Shown here: positions 1-6,816 of the stretch, piece by piece
How positions within the stretch are numbered: position 1 is the first letter of the stretch
How the letters are laid out: each line of letters begins with the position of its first letter
Origin: Chitinophagales bacterium
GTDB taxonomy: Bacteria > Bacteroidota > Bacteroidia > Chitinophagales > UBA10324
Length of the DNA: 41,450 bases
Assembly (NCBI GenBank): GCA_025057275.1
Contig: JANWXQ010000072.1
Coordinates: forward strand, 1 to 41,450
Reading direction: 5' to 3'
Notes under the pieces: generated by a model
What the model saw: only the letters and a program-made list of their open reading frames with translations
What the model was told of the DNA's origin: nothing
Databases searched by the model: none
Made by a program: the position numbers and the translations under genes

Positions 1-183
1 CAGGCCCTGCATGAAGACGGCAGGGTGTTTGTTTCCTCCACCCGACTGGGCGGCCATATCTTCCTGCGCGCCGCCATCCTGGCTTTCCGAACGCATCTGA
101 AAACCGTTGATCTGTTGCTGGAATTGCTTGCGCAGAAAAAAGAAAAACTGCTGGCCGACCTGGCCACGCAGCAGGGCGGCTGA
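1..183 (+). CDS. PLP-dependent decarboxylase, C-terminal fragment
   Basis: The frame is open from the left window edge to a TGA at 181-183, giving the last 60 residues of a protein whose start lies outside. The segment GRVFVSSTRLGG followed by a LRAAILAFRTHLKTVD-like stretch and an amphipathic leucine-rich end resembles the C-terminus of the pyridoxal-dependent decarboxylase family (aromatic amino acid, glutamate and related decarboxylases), where a small beta-strand is followed by a conserved R..I.N..T helix. The substrate cannot be told from this fragment because the PLP lysine and the active-site loop are missing. It is followed by about 100 bases before the protease gene, on the same strand. 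Confidence 0.7.
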   Translation, partial: QALHEDGRVFVSSTRLGGHIFLRAAILAFRTHLKTVDLLLELLAQKKEKLLADLATQQGG

Positions 184-259
184 ATCTCCTGCATGCCCCT
201 GCGCACCACAGCGGGGTGCGGCAAATCCGAAGACGTGACTCCCGCAGGGGAATATCCTT

Positions 260-266
260 TACCTTG
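260..266 (+). promoter_or_regulatory. Possible -7 box (TACCTTG) upstream of S8 peptidase
   Basis: TACCTTG resembles the Bacteroidota -7 element TAnnTTTG with one T missing. It ends 18 bases before the ATG at 285, a distance like that of better matches elsewhere in this window. No -33 TTG is evident, so this is weak. Confidence 0.25.
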
Positions 267-284
267 GCTGTCCAATTCCTCCAT

Positions 285-1844
285 ATGAAGCTCTTCCTTC
301 GCTTGGTTTTAGCAGTTGCCTTAACCCCCTGGTGGTCGGCAGGACAGATGCAGCAGCGCGAGTGGTTTCTGCTCGACCCCCAGCGCGACGGCGTTTACGG
401 CGCCGCCGTTACCCGTGCCTACGACGAATTGCTGAAGGGAAAAACCGGACAGCCGGTGATCGTGGCTGTACTGGATGGCGGCACCGACGTCAGACATGAA
501 GATTTGCGCAATGTGTTGTGGCGCAATACCGGCGAAATGGAAGGCAACGGGCAGGACGATGAAGGCAACGGCTATGTGGACGATGTGCATGGCTGGAATT
601 TTATCGGAGGCAAAAACGGAACCGTGCAGTACGACCAGATGGAGCTGACGCGCCTGTACAAGCAGATGCTGGATCAGTACGGACAACAGGGACCTCCGCC
701 TTCCAGCCCGCAGTATGCGCAATTTCAGCGACTGCGCACTGCCTTTGAAGAAAAGGTGGCGGAAAACGAAAAGGAATACACGCTGTACTCGGGTCTATAC
801 CGCAACATGAACCGCTTGCAGGAACTCACCGGCATGGATGATCCTCCGATCAACGAACTGGTGAATGCCGACACCCTGCCGGACTCGCTGCTGGCCACCG
901 TGTTTCTGCTCAGCGGCATTCTGGATGAAGAAACTTCCTTTCTGACCCTGTACGAAGCGCTGGGCGACTACGTTAAGCACCTGCGGACCGGCCGCGATTA
1001 TCACTACAACCTGAATTACGATCCCCGATCCATAGTGGGCGACAATTACACCAATGCTTCGGAACGCTACTACGGTAATGCCGACGTGGCCGGTCCCGAC
1101 GCTACCCATGGCACGCATGTGGCCGGCATCATCGGTGCCGACCGCACCAACCAAACCGGCACCATGGGCGTGGCCGACAACGTGCGCATCATGGTGTTGC
1201 GCTGCGTTCCCGATGGCGATGAGCGCGATAAGGACGTGGCCAACAGCATACGCTATGCCGTAGATCATGGCGCCCGCATCATCAACATGAGTTTCGGAAA
1301 GGGATACTCCTTTAACAAGAACGTGGTGGACGAAGCCGTGCGCTATGCCATGGAAAAAGATGTACTGATCGTGCATGGTGCCGGCAACGACAACCTGAAC
1401 ACCGATAAGACGGCGGTTTATCCCAATCCGTTTTTTGCTTCCGGCGGGCGGGCTACCAATTTTGTCAATGTAGGGGCCAGCACGCTCGACGGCCAGGCGG
1501 CGGATTTTTCCAATTACGGCAAAAAGACGGTGGACCTGTTTGCTCCCGGAGTGGCTATTTATTCCACCGTACCCGATAATCAGTACCGCAACCTGCAGGG
1601 CACCAGCATGGCCTCGCCCGTAGTGGCCGGAGTGGCAGCACTCATCCGATCCCACTATCCGGAACTGAAAGCCGAACAGGTGAGAAAAATTTTAATGCAA
1701 TCTGTCACGCGGGTCAAAGGAAAGACGCTGCTGCCGGGCGGTGAAAAAGCGGTACGCTGGAAAAAAATCTGCACCTCCGGCGGCATCGTCAATGCCTATC
1801 AGGCCCTGCAGCGGGCAGAGCGGGTCAGTCAGAAAGGCCGCTGA
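285..1844 (+). CDS. S8 family subtilisin-like serine peptidase, secreted
   Basis: A 519-residue protease. The in-frame start at 216 would add 23 basic residues; the ATG at 285 is preferred because it begins a signal peptide (MKLFLRLVLAVALTPWWSAG). The catalytic triad is visible: Asp64 in VAVLDGGTD, His275 in HGTHVAGI and Ser441 in GTSMASPVVAG. Asp and His are separated by about 210 residues, far more than in subtilisin; the insert (roughly residues 95-250) is charged and helical-looking. No T9SS sorting domain is seen: the protein ends soon after the last catalytic helix, so it is probably periplasmic or held at the membrane rather than T9SS-secreted. Its last 20 bases overlap the convergent exonuclease/GIY-YIG gene. 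Family assignment is certain; substrate unknown. Confidence 0.93.
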   Translation: MKLFLRLVLAVALTPWWSAGQMQQREWFLLDPQRDGVYGAAVTRAYDELLKGKTGQPVIVAVLDGGTDVRHEDLRNVLWRNTGEMEGNGQDDEGNGYVDDVHGWNFIGGKNGTVQYDQMELTRLYKQMLDQYGQQGPPPSSPQYAQFQRLRTAFEEKVAENEKEYTLYSGLYRNMNRLQELTGMDDPPINELVNADTLPDSLLATVFLLSGILDEETSFLTLYEALGDYVKHLRTGRDYHYNLNYDPRSIVGDNYTNASERYYGNADVAGPDATHGTHVAGIIGADRTNQTGTMGVADNVRIMVLRCVPDGDERDKDVANSIRYAVDHGARIINMSFGKGYSFNKNVVDEAVRYAMEKDVLIVHGAGNDNLNTDKTAVYPNPFFASGGRATNFVNVGASTLDGQAADFSNYGKKTVDLFAPGVAIYSTVPDNQYRNLQGTSMASPVVAGVAALIRSHYPELKAEQVRKILMQSVTRVKGKTLLPGGEKAVRWKKICTSGGIVNAYQALQRAERVSQKGR

Positions 1845-3216
1845 GCGGCAGGGAATCAGGCAGCAGCCGGCAGCCCTGCTCCTGCCTGATGAACCAGCCG
1901 ATGATGCGTAGCGTGTCGGCCCGGTTGGCTACGGGCTGTAGATACGTGCATACGTCAGCGAAGGTCAATTCGCAGTGCCGGGGCACAAAACCAAAACCCA
2001 GGCAATAACCGCGACACATGGCCACCACGCCATGCTCCTGGTCGGTACGACCATCGGTGATGATCAGGCCCGAGAACAGTTGCCGGTCAAGGGCGGCTAC
2101 AGCGCGGAGCACCCTGAGGTTGTACGTTGCCGGCGCAAGGGCATCCGCACAGGCCCCGTCGCAACGGCCTGCAGCATAGTCGCTACATGGCGCCGATGCC
2201 CGCTGCAGACCGGCAAGCCGGGGGCAGAGATGGTATTCTTCCACGATCCGGCTCAGGTCACGGCGGGCATCTTCCTGCGCAGGCCATGCAGCGAGCGGTC
2301 GGTCGCCGGCCTTCACGTGAGAAAGCGCCAGACGCAGGTATCCTTTGGCATCGGCATAGCTCACCAGGCCAATCGCCTGGTCTGCCCGCTTCAGGGCTTT
2401 ATTGAAGGGAGGATAATGCCTTCTGATCTCCGAAGCCTCCAGAAGCAAAGCCAGCAACTCGCTGCCGCAGGGCCATACCTGCAGGCCGGCGATGCGTGTC
2501 ATCAGAGCCGTCTGCAGCCTGGTGCTGGAGCCACTGATAAAATGTTGCCAGATGCGCTGCCGCAGGTTACGCGCCTTGCCGATGTACAGAATACGCTGGC
2601 GATGGTCCAGCAGGTAATAGATTCCCGGGCTGTCGGGCAGATGGTGCAACTGCTCGGCAGGCAGATGAGGCGGCAGCAGGAGGTGAGGCCGCCGGCGGTT
2701 CAGCCAATGCTGCAGCCAGCCCTGGTCGTGTTCGGATAATTTCCGAAACAAATGGACCACTGCCATGGCATCGGACAAGGCCCGATGCGGTGTGCCGGTG
2801 TCGATGCCGTAGCGGCGGCACAAGGCAGGCAAGGTGCAGGAAGCCACCCGCGGAAACAGGCGGCGGTGCCACTGCAGGGTGCACAGCACGCGCCGCTCAA
2901 AGGTCCGGCCCTGCTGAAGAAACGCCTCACGCAAAAAGGTGTAGTCAAAGTGGGCATTGTGGGCCACCAGAACCCGTCCGGCGGTCAGCTCTTCGATGGC
3001 ATCCATTACGGCAGGCCAGGCGGGGGCGCCGGCAAGCATCCGTTCCGTTATGCCGTTGTAGCGGACTACCTGCAGGGGGATGCGCTGCTCGGGATCAATC
3101 AACGTATGAAAACATTCGCTAATGTTTTTTCCGTCAAAGTTGACCACGGCCATTTCGGTAATGGCATGCCTGCCGGCATGCAGACCGGTGGTTTCCACAT
3201 CTATGGCCGAATACAC
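1825..3216 (-). CDS. DEDDh exonuclease / GIY-YIG (UvrC N-terminal-like) fusion
   Basis: 463 residues. The N-terminal third is a DnaQ/Pol III epsilon-type 3'-5' exonuclease: Asp6 and Glu8 (DVETTG), Asp91 (AHNAHFDY), His144 and Asp149 (HRALSDA). After a basic linker comes a GIY-YIG nuclease module, with GIY at 198-200 and YIG at 211-213, then a Cys cluster (CSDYAAGRCDGAC) like the one after the GIY-YIG domain of UvrC. The helix-hairpin-helix and UvrBC parts of real UvrC are absent. The same architecture is known, for example Mycobacterium tuberculosis Rv2191, and is thought to act in DNA repair. The start is GTG at 3216: the codon two before it is an in-frame TAA, so no longer start exists. It is divergent from the fructosamine kinase with almost no spacer. 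Confidence 0.9.
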   Translation of the reverse strand: MYSAIDVETTGLHAGRHAITEMAVVNFDGKNISECFHTLIDPEQRIPLQVVRYNGITERMLAGAPAWPAVMDAIEELTAGRVLVAHNAHFDYTFLREAFLQQGRTFERRVLCTLQWHRRLFPRVASCTLPALCRRYGIDTGTPHRALSDAMAVVHLFRKLSEHDQGWLQHWLNRRRPHLLLPPHLPAEQLHHLPDSPGIYYLLDHRQRILYIGKARNLRQRIWQHFISGSSTRLQTALMTRIAGLQVWPCGSELLALLLEASEIRRHYPPFNKALKRADQAIGLVSYADAKGYLRLALSHVKAGDRPLAAWPAQEDARRDLSRIVEEYHLCPRLAGLQRASAPCSDYAAGRCDGACADALAPATYNLRVLRAVAALDRQLFSGLIITDGRTDQEHGVVAMCRGYCLGFGFVPRHCELTFADVCTYLQPVANRADTLRIIGWFIRQEQGCRLLPDSLPLSGLSD

Positions 3217-3226
3217 CCATTAAAAT

Positions 3227-3234
3227 TATGTTTG
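3227..3234 (+). promoter_or_regulatory. Possible -7 box TATGTTTG for fructosamine kinase
   Basis: TATGTTTG is an exact TAnnTTTG match. It overlaps the first candidate ATG (3228) of the kinase and lies 11 bases before the second (3246). If it is a real promoter, transcription would begin near 3238-3240 and the ATG at 3246 must be used. No -33 element is clear. Confidence 0.35.
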
Positions 3235-3245
3235 CCGAAACCGCC

Positions 3246-4124
3246 ATGGATTCCCGACGGTTAGCGGATGTCATACAGCTTCTTCTTCAACAGGCAGGCG
3301 TTGATGCCGGAGTGCAGGCCCTGGAGCCGCAAGGCGGGGGCTGCATCAACGACTGCTATGGCGTGCGCACGGCTTCGGGGAATTTTTTTCTTAAGGTCAA
3401 TCAGGCCAAAACCTATCCCGGCATGTTTCAGGCAGAAGCCCGGGGATTGGAGCTGATCCATCGTAACGTTCCGGGTTTTGCTCCTGCCGTAATCGGTTTG
3501 CACGAAACGGATACGTATCAGTTTCTGCTGCTGGAGGATGCCGGTGGCGGCAGACCGTCGGCTGATTTCTGGGAAACTTTTGCCCGGCACCTGGTGCGCC
3601 TGCATCGGTGCACGCAGCAGTCATTTGGTCTGGACCATGACAATTACATCGGCAGCTTACGGCAGATCAATCAGCCGCAGGCATCGTGGCCGGATTTTTA
3701 TGTTGCCTGCCGGCTGATGCCGCAGGTGCGGCTAGGCATGGAAAAAGGGTTGTTTTCGCCGCAGGCAGCAACAGCGGTGGAGCAGCTGCACCGGCGCCTG
3801 CCCGACCTGTTTCCTGACGAACCACCGGCGCTTTTGCACGGCGACCTTTGGTCAGGCAACTATCTGGTTCATGTGCAAGGACTGCCGGTGGTCATTGACC
3901 CGGCCGTGTATTTCGGTTTCCGGGAAATGGATCTGGCCATGATGGATCTGTTCGGCGGCTTTGACCGCAGATTGCGGCAGCACTACGAGGAATGGTTTCC
4001 GTTGGAGCCGGGCTACGACCAGCGCAGGCCGCTGTTGCAGTTGTATCCCCTTCTCGTGCATGCCAATCTTTTTGGCGGGCATAATACCAGCGCGGCCTGG
4101 GAAATCCTCAGGGACTTTCGTTAA
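3246..4124 (+). CDS. Fructosamine/ketosamine-3-kinase family protein
   Basis: 292 residues from the ATG at 3246 (298 from an ATG at 3228, which overlaps a candidate promoter box). Family members phosphorylate C3 of the sugar part of glycated amines so that the adduct falls off spontaneously, a cytosolic protein-repair step. Visible signatures: a glycine-rich N-lobe segment followed by FFLKVN with the ATP-binding Lys, a GLDHDNYIGS block typical of the family, the catalytic loop HGDLWSGN (Asp200, Asn205) and the metal-binding DPAVYFGFREMDLAM (Asp218). Length is normal. It is divergent from the exonuclease/GIY-YIG gene, with which it must share control sequences. Confidence 0.93.
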   Translation: MDSRRLADVIQLLLQQAGVDAGVQALEPQGGGCINDCYGVRTASGNFFLKVNQAKTYPGMFQAEARGLELIHRNVPGFAPAVIGLHETDTYQFLLLEDAGGGRPSADFWETFARHLVRLHRCTQQSFGLDHDNYIGSLRQINQPQASWPDFYVACRLMPQVRLGMEKGLFSPQAATAVEQLHRRLPDLFPDEPPALLHGDLWSGNYLVHVQGLPVVIDPAVYFGFREMDLAMMDLFGGFDRRLRQHYEEWFPLEPGYDQRRPLLQLYPLLVHANLFGGHNTSAAWEILRDFR

Positions 4125-4177
4125 GGTGCCGTATGCCGTGCGGCTGGCTGTTAACTTAATGCCAGTAAAACGAGACG

Positions 4178-4795
4178 TTGGACAACGTTTTTTACCAAGG
4201 CGCATTGCTGGGGCTGATTGCCGCCTTTTCATTGGGGCCGGTGTTCTTTGGAATTCTGGACACAGGCATCCGGCGCGGAGCGCGCTTTGCGCTGGCTTTT
4301 TCCTTCGGGGTGATGCTCAGTGATGTATCGGTGATTGTTTTTTCCTTCTTCAGCCTGAGCAAATGGATCAAGGATGCTGAAGTGCGCAACATCGTCGGAG
4401 CGCTGGGTGGCCTCATCCTGGTGTTGTACGGATTGTATCAACTGATTAAGCCCATATCCCTGCAGGTAAAGGAAGTGGAGCTCCGCTCGCGCGACCTGCT
4501 GCTCTATGTAGGCAAAGGATTTCTGATCAATGCCATTAATCCTTTTGTTTATCTGTTCTGGATCGGCGCCATGAGCATTGTGGCGGTGGATCCGGCCTAC
4601 GAGCAGCAGCATGTCCTGCAGTTTTTCCTGGGCACCTTTGGCACCATTCTGGCGCTGGATCTGGTTAAAAGCTATTTCTCTTCCCGGCTGAAGCAGGTAC
4701 TTACGCCACGCCTGGTGCGCGTTTTGACGCGTGGCGTGGGGATCGGCATTATCCTTTTCGGCATGCGGCTGCTGTACAAAACGCTCAACCCCTGA
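4178..4795 (+). CDS. LysE/RhtB family amino-acid exporter
   Basis: 205 residues with about six hydrophobic segments, the usual size and topology of LysE/RhtB translocators, which export amino acids or related small molecules across the inner membrane. The first helix carries the family pattern FSLGPVFFGILDTGIRRG, and a later block NAINPFVYLFWIG matches the conserved N-P-K/F-x-x-x-F/W region. The start is TTG at 4178, chosen because it gives a normal family N-terminus (MDNVFYQGALLGLIAAFSLG); the nearby ATG at 4159 is out of frame. Substrate unknown. The 3' end overlaps the DinB-fold gene by 11 bases, tail to tail. Confidence 0.85.
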   Translation: MDNVFYQGALLGLIAAFSLGPVFFGILDTGIRRGARFALAFSFGVMLSDVSVIVFSFFSLSKWIKDAEVRNIVGALGGLILVLYGLYQLIKPISLQVKEVELRSRDLLLYVGKGFLINAINPFVYLFWIGAMSIVAVDPAYEQQHVLQFFLGTFGTILALDLVKSYFSSRLKQVLTPRLVRVLTRGVGIGIILFGMRLLYKTLNP

Positions 4796-5255
4796 AGCGG
4801 GCCAGGCGATGCAGCAGGCGAATCTGACCGAGGTGATAAGCTTCGTGCTGCAGCAGGCCAAGCAACAGCTCGTAACGGGTAAAGGGGGGGTGCGTGGACA
4901 TACGGCTTAGCGAGGCAGCGTTTTCTTTGCCGATCAGGTTGAGCAGGTCCTGTGTGCTTTGACGAAACCGCTGTAGCAACTGCTGCCAGGCCTGATCGCT
5001 GCGGTTGCTGACGGAGGAAAAGTAATTATCCTCCGGCACTTCCACCGTTTCGCCCTGAAGCCGGCGCAGAACGGTCTGCCGCCAGTGCAGCAGGTGACTG
5101 ACGGTTTCCCAAATGGAATTAAAACCGGGAAACGGTCTGCTGGCCGCTTCTTTTGCCGAAATCTGGTTCAACGTTTCCAAAAGGGAAAAACCCAGCCACG
5201 ACTGGCCCTCGCTTTGGTCAGCAAACAGCTTGCTGATGCGGGAAACTTCTTTCAT
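4785..5255 (-). CDS. DinB-fold family protein (DUF664/DfsB-like)
   Basis: 156 residues, predicted to be a four-helix bundle of the DinB superfamily. The three-histidine metal site typical of the fold is visible: a His in HLLHWRQTVLRRL (around residue 56) and two in LLQHEAYHLGQIRLL near the C-terminus. Characterised relatives include mycothiol- or bacillithiol-dependent transferases, but most members have no known reaction and nothing here fixes one. The 104 bases between this gene and the upstream biotin-carrier gene hold a small inverted repeat (GAACGG/CCGTTC) and no recognisable promoter, so cotranscription with that gene is possible. Confidence 0.8.
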   Translation of the reverse strand: MKEVSRISKLFADQSEGQSWLGFSLLETLNQISAKEAASRPFPGFNSIWETVSHLLHWRQTVLRRLQGETVEVPEDNYFSSVSNRSDQAWQQLLQRFRQSTQDLLNLIGKENAASLSRMSTHPPFTRYELLLGLLQHEAYHLGQIRLLHRLARFRG

Positions 5256-5359
5256 GAACTGACTTAATGCACGTTTCTGAACTCCTGAACAATGGGACGA
5301 ACGGTAAAGTTCATCCGTTCACTTGAACTCTGTTGGGTTTTGGCCCGCTGCTGCCATCG

Positions 5360-5863
5360 CTATTCCAGTTCCATCAGTACCTGATTCTTTTCCACGGCAT
5401 CTCCTTTTTTTACCTGCACCGATTTTACCGTTGCGGCCTCATGGGCTTTGATGCTGTTTTCCATTTTCATGGCTTCCAGAATGAGCAGGGAAGTGCCGGG
5501 TTCAACAGCCTGACCGGCCTGCACCAATACATCAAGCACCAGACCGGGCATTGGAGCTCTGATAAAAGGTTCGCGACGCGTGGTGCCGGCTTGCATTCCC
5601 ATTTGCTCCAATAGCTCATCCAGCGGACTCCGGATGGTGGCCTGAACGGGTTTGTTGTTTACCAGCAGTTCCATTCTTTTTCCGGCAGCATCGTAGCGCA
5701 ACAGTTCGCAGGTGAGCGAGCGGCCGTCCAGCAGCAGATGTAAACGGCGGTTTCCCAGCGTGATCACATCGCATGCCGCCGGCTGGCCGTTCAGCCAAAC
5801 CGAGCTGCCCTCCAAGATCACCTCATGCTGTTGCTTTCCGACGACAACCTTCAGTTTTTGCAT
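5360..5863 (-). CDS. Biotin/lipoyl carrier protein (acyl-CoA carboxylase BCCP-like subunit)
   Basis: 167 residues. The last 70 form a biotinyl domain with the modification site EAMKMEN (Lys133) after APMPGLV, and the strand patterns GQAVEPGTSLLILE and KKGDAVEKNQVLMELE. The N-terminal 90 residues resemble the beta-rich linker found in acetyl-, propionyl- or methylcrotonyl-CoA carboxylase alpha chains, here as a separate polypeptide. It carries carboxybiotin between a biotin carboxylase and a carboxyltransferase, neither of which lies in the window. The start codon overlaps the stop of the upstream dehydrogenase in a TAATG junction, so the two are probably translationally coupled. Confidence 0.92.
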   Translation of the reverse strand: MQKLKVVVGKQQHEVILEGSSVWLNGQPAACDVITLGNRRLHLLLDGRSLTCELLRYDAAGKRMELLVNNKPVQATIRSPLDELLEQMGMQAGTTRREPFIRAPMPGLVLDVLVQAGQAVEPGTSLLILEAMKMENSIKAHEAATVKSVQVKKGDAVEKNQVLMELE

Positions 5864-6735
5864 TAGATATTTTTTTTATCCGAATAATCATAAAACCCTT
5901 TGGCTGCTTTTCGGCCAAGCCGGCCCTGCAGCACCATCTGCTCCTGTAGGGCGGAGGGGCGAAATCGCTCTTCGCCCAGTTGCTGAAACAACGACCGTGT
6001 AACATTCAGGTTGGCGTCCACTCCGATGAGGTCAATCAGGCGGAAGGGACCCATGCGAAAGCCGGCCGCTTCCAGCAGGTCATCCACATCAGCAACTTCG
6101 GCCACCTGATTTTCCAGCAGATACAAAGGCTCGGTGTGGTACATTTTGCCGATCCGGTTGACGACAAAGCCGGGAACGTCTTTGACCCGGATGGGCACCT
6201 TGCCCATGCGCTGCGCCAGTTCAACCACCCGATCCACGGTCCGGGGGTCTGCCATGGACGTGGCCACGACTTCCACCAGCGTAATCCGGTCGGCAGGGTT
6301 GAAAAAGTGCATTCCCACTACCCGTTGAGGATGCGGCACGCCTTCGGCAATGCGCATCACCGGGATGCTGCTGGTATTGGTGCAAAAAATTACCGAAGGA
6401 TCACAGTGGGCTGCCAGCCGCTGAAACAGCTGCTGCTTGGCAGCCAGATCTTCCACGATCGCTTCAATAACAAACTGCCCCTTAAGGTGTTCCAGGCTGT
6501 CTACGACATGAAGGGCCTGTACGACCTGCAGCACATGTTCTGAAGCAAGCTGCCGGCGTTGCGCCCATGTATTAATTTTTTCTTTAATATATCTTGAAGC
6601 CTCTTCTGTGGCTTCGGGCCGGTTGTCGTACAGCCAGACTTCCAGGCCGGCTGTCAGGGCGGCCAGCGCAATGCCGCGCCCCATGGTGCCGCTTCCGGCT
6701 ATGCCCACTACAGTACAGGAAGCTTCCGGTTTCAA
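5863..6735 (-). CDS. 3-hydroxyacyl-CoA (3-hydroxybutyryl-CoA) dehydrogenase
   Basis: 290 residues from a TTG at 6735. The frame stays open upstream to 7062, but that part is low-complexity and overlaps the divergent gene at 6817, whereas the TTG start puts the Rossmann motif GIAGSGTMGRG right at the N-terminus, as in the family. Further signatures: NTSSIPV, GMHFFNPA and VPGFVVNRI. The enzyme oxidises 3-hydroxyacyl-CoA with NAD(P)+ (or the reverse) in beta-oxidation or butanoyl/PHB metabolism. It is coupled to the biotin carrier gene by a TAATG overlap. Direction and chain-length preference cannot be told from sequence. Confidence 0.9.
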   Translation of the reverse strand: MKPEASCTVVGIAGSGTMGRGIALAALTAGLEVWLYDNRPEATEEASRYIKEKINTWAQRRQLASEHVLQVVQALHVVDSLEHLKGQFVIEAIVEDLAAKQQLFQRLAAHCDPSVIFCTNTSSIPVMRIAEGVPHPQRVVGMHFFNPADRITLVEVVATSMADPRTVDRVVELAQRMGKVPIRVKDVPGFVVNRIGKMYHTEPLYLLENQVAEVADVDDLLEAAGFRMGPFRLIDLIGVDANLNVTRSLFQQLGEERFRPSALQEQMVLQGRLGRKAAKGFYDYSDKKNI

Positions 6736-6816
6736 ACAGAAAAATTTAATCCCGCCTAAAAATAGCAGCTCAAAGAAGAAAAAGACTATTTTTCTGGGTT
6801 TGCTTGCCGTTGATTG

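Noticed and set aside
202-220. CGCACC/GGTGCG hairpin after the decarboxylase stop
   Set aside because: Stem of 6 bp with a 7-base loop and no T-run; too weak to call a terminator.
795-1655. 286-codon open frame antisense to the S8 peptidase
   Set aside because: Low-complexity His/Gly/Val-rich product, fully inside a certain protease gene.
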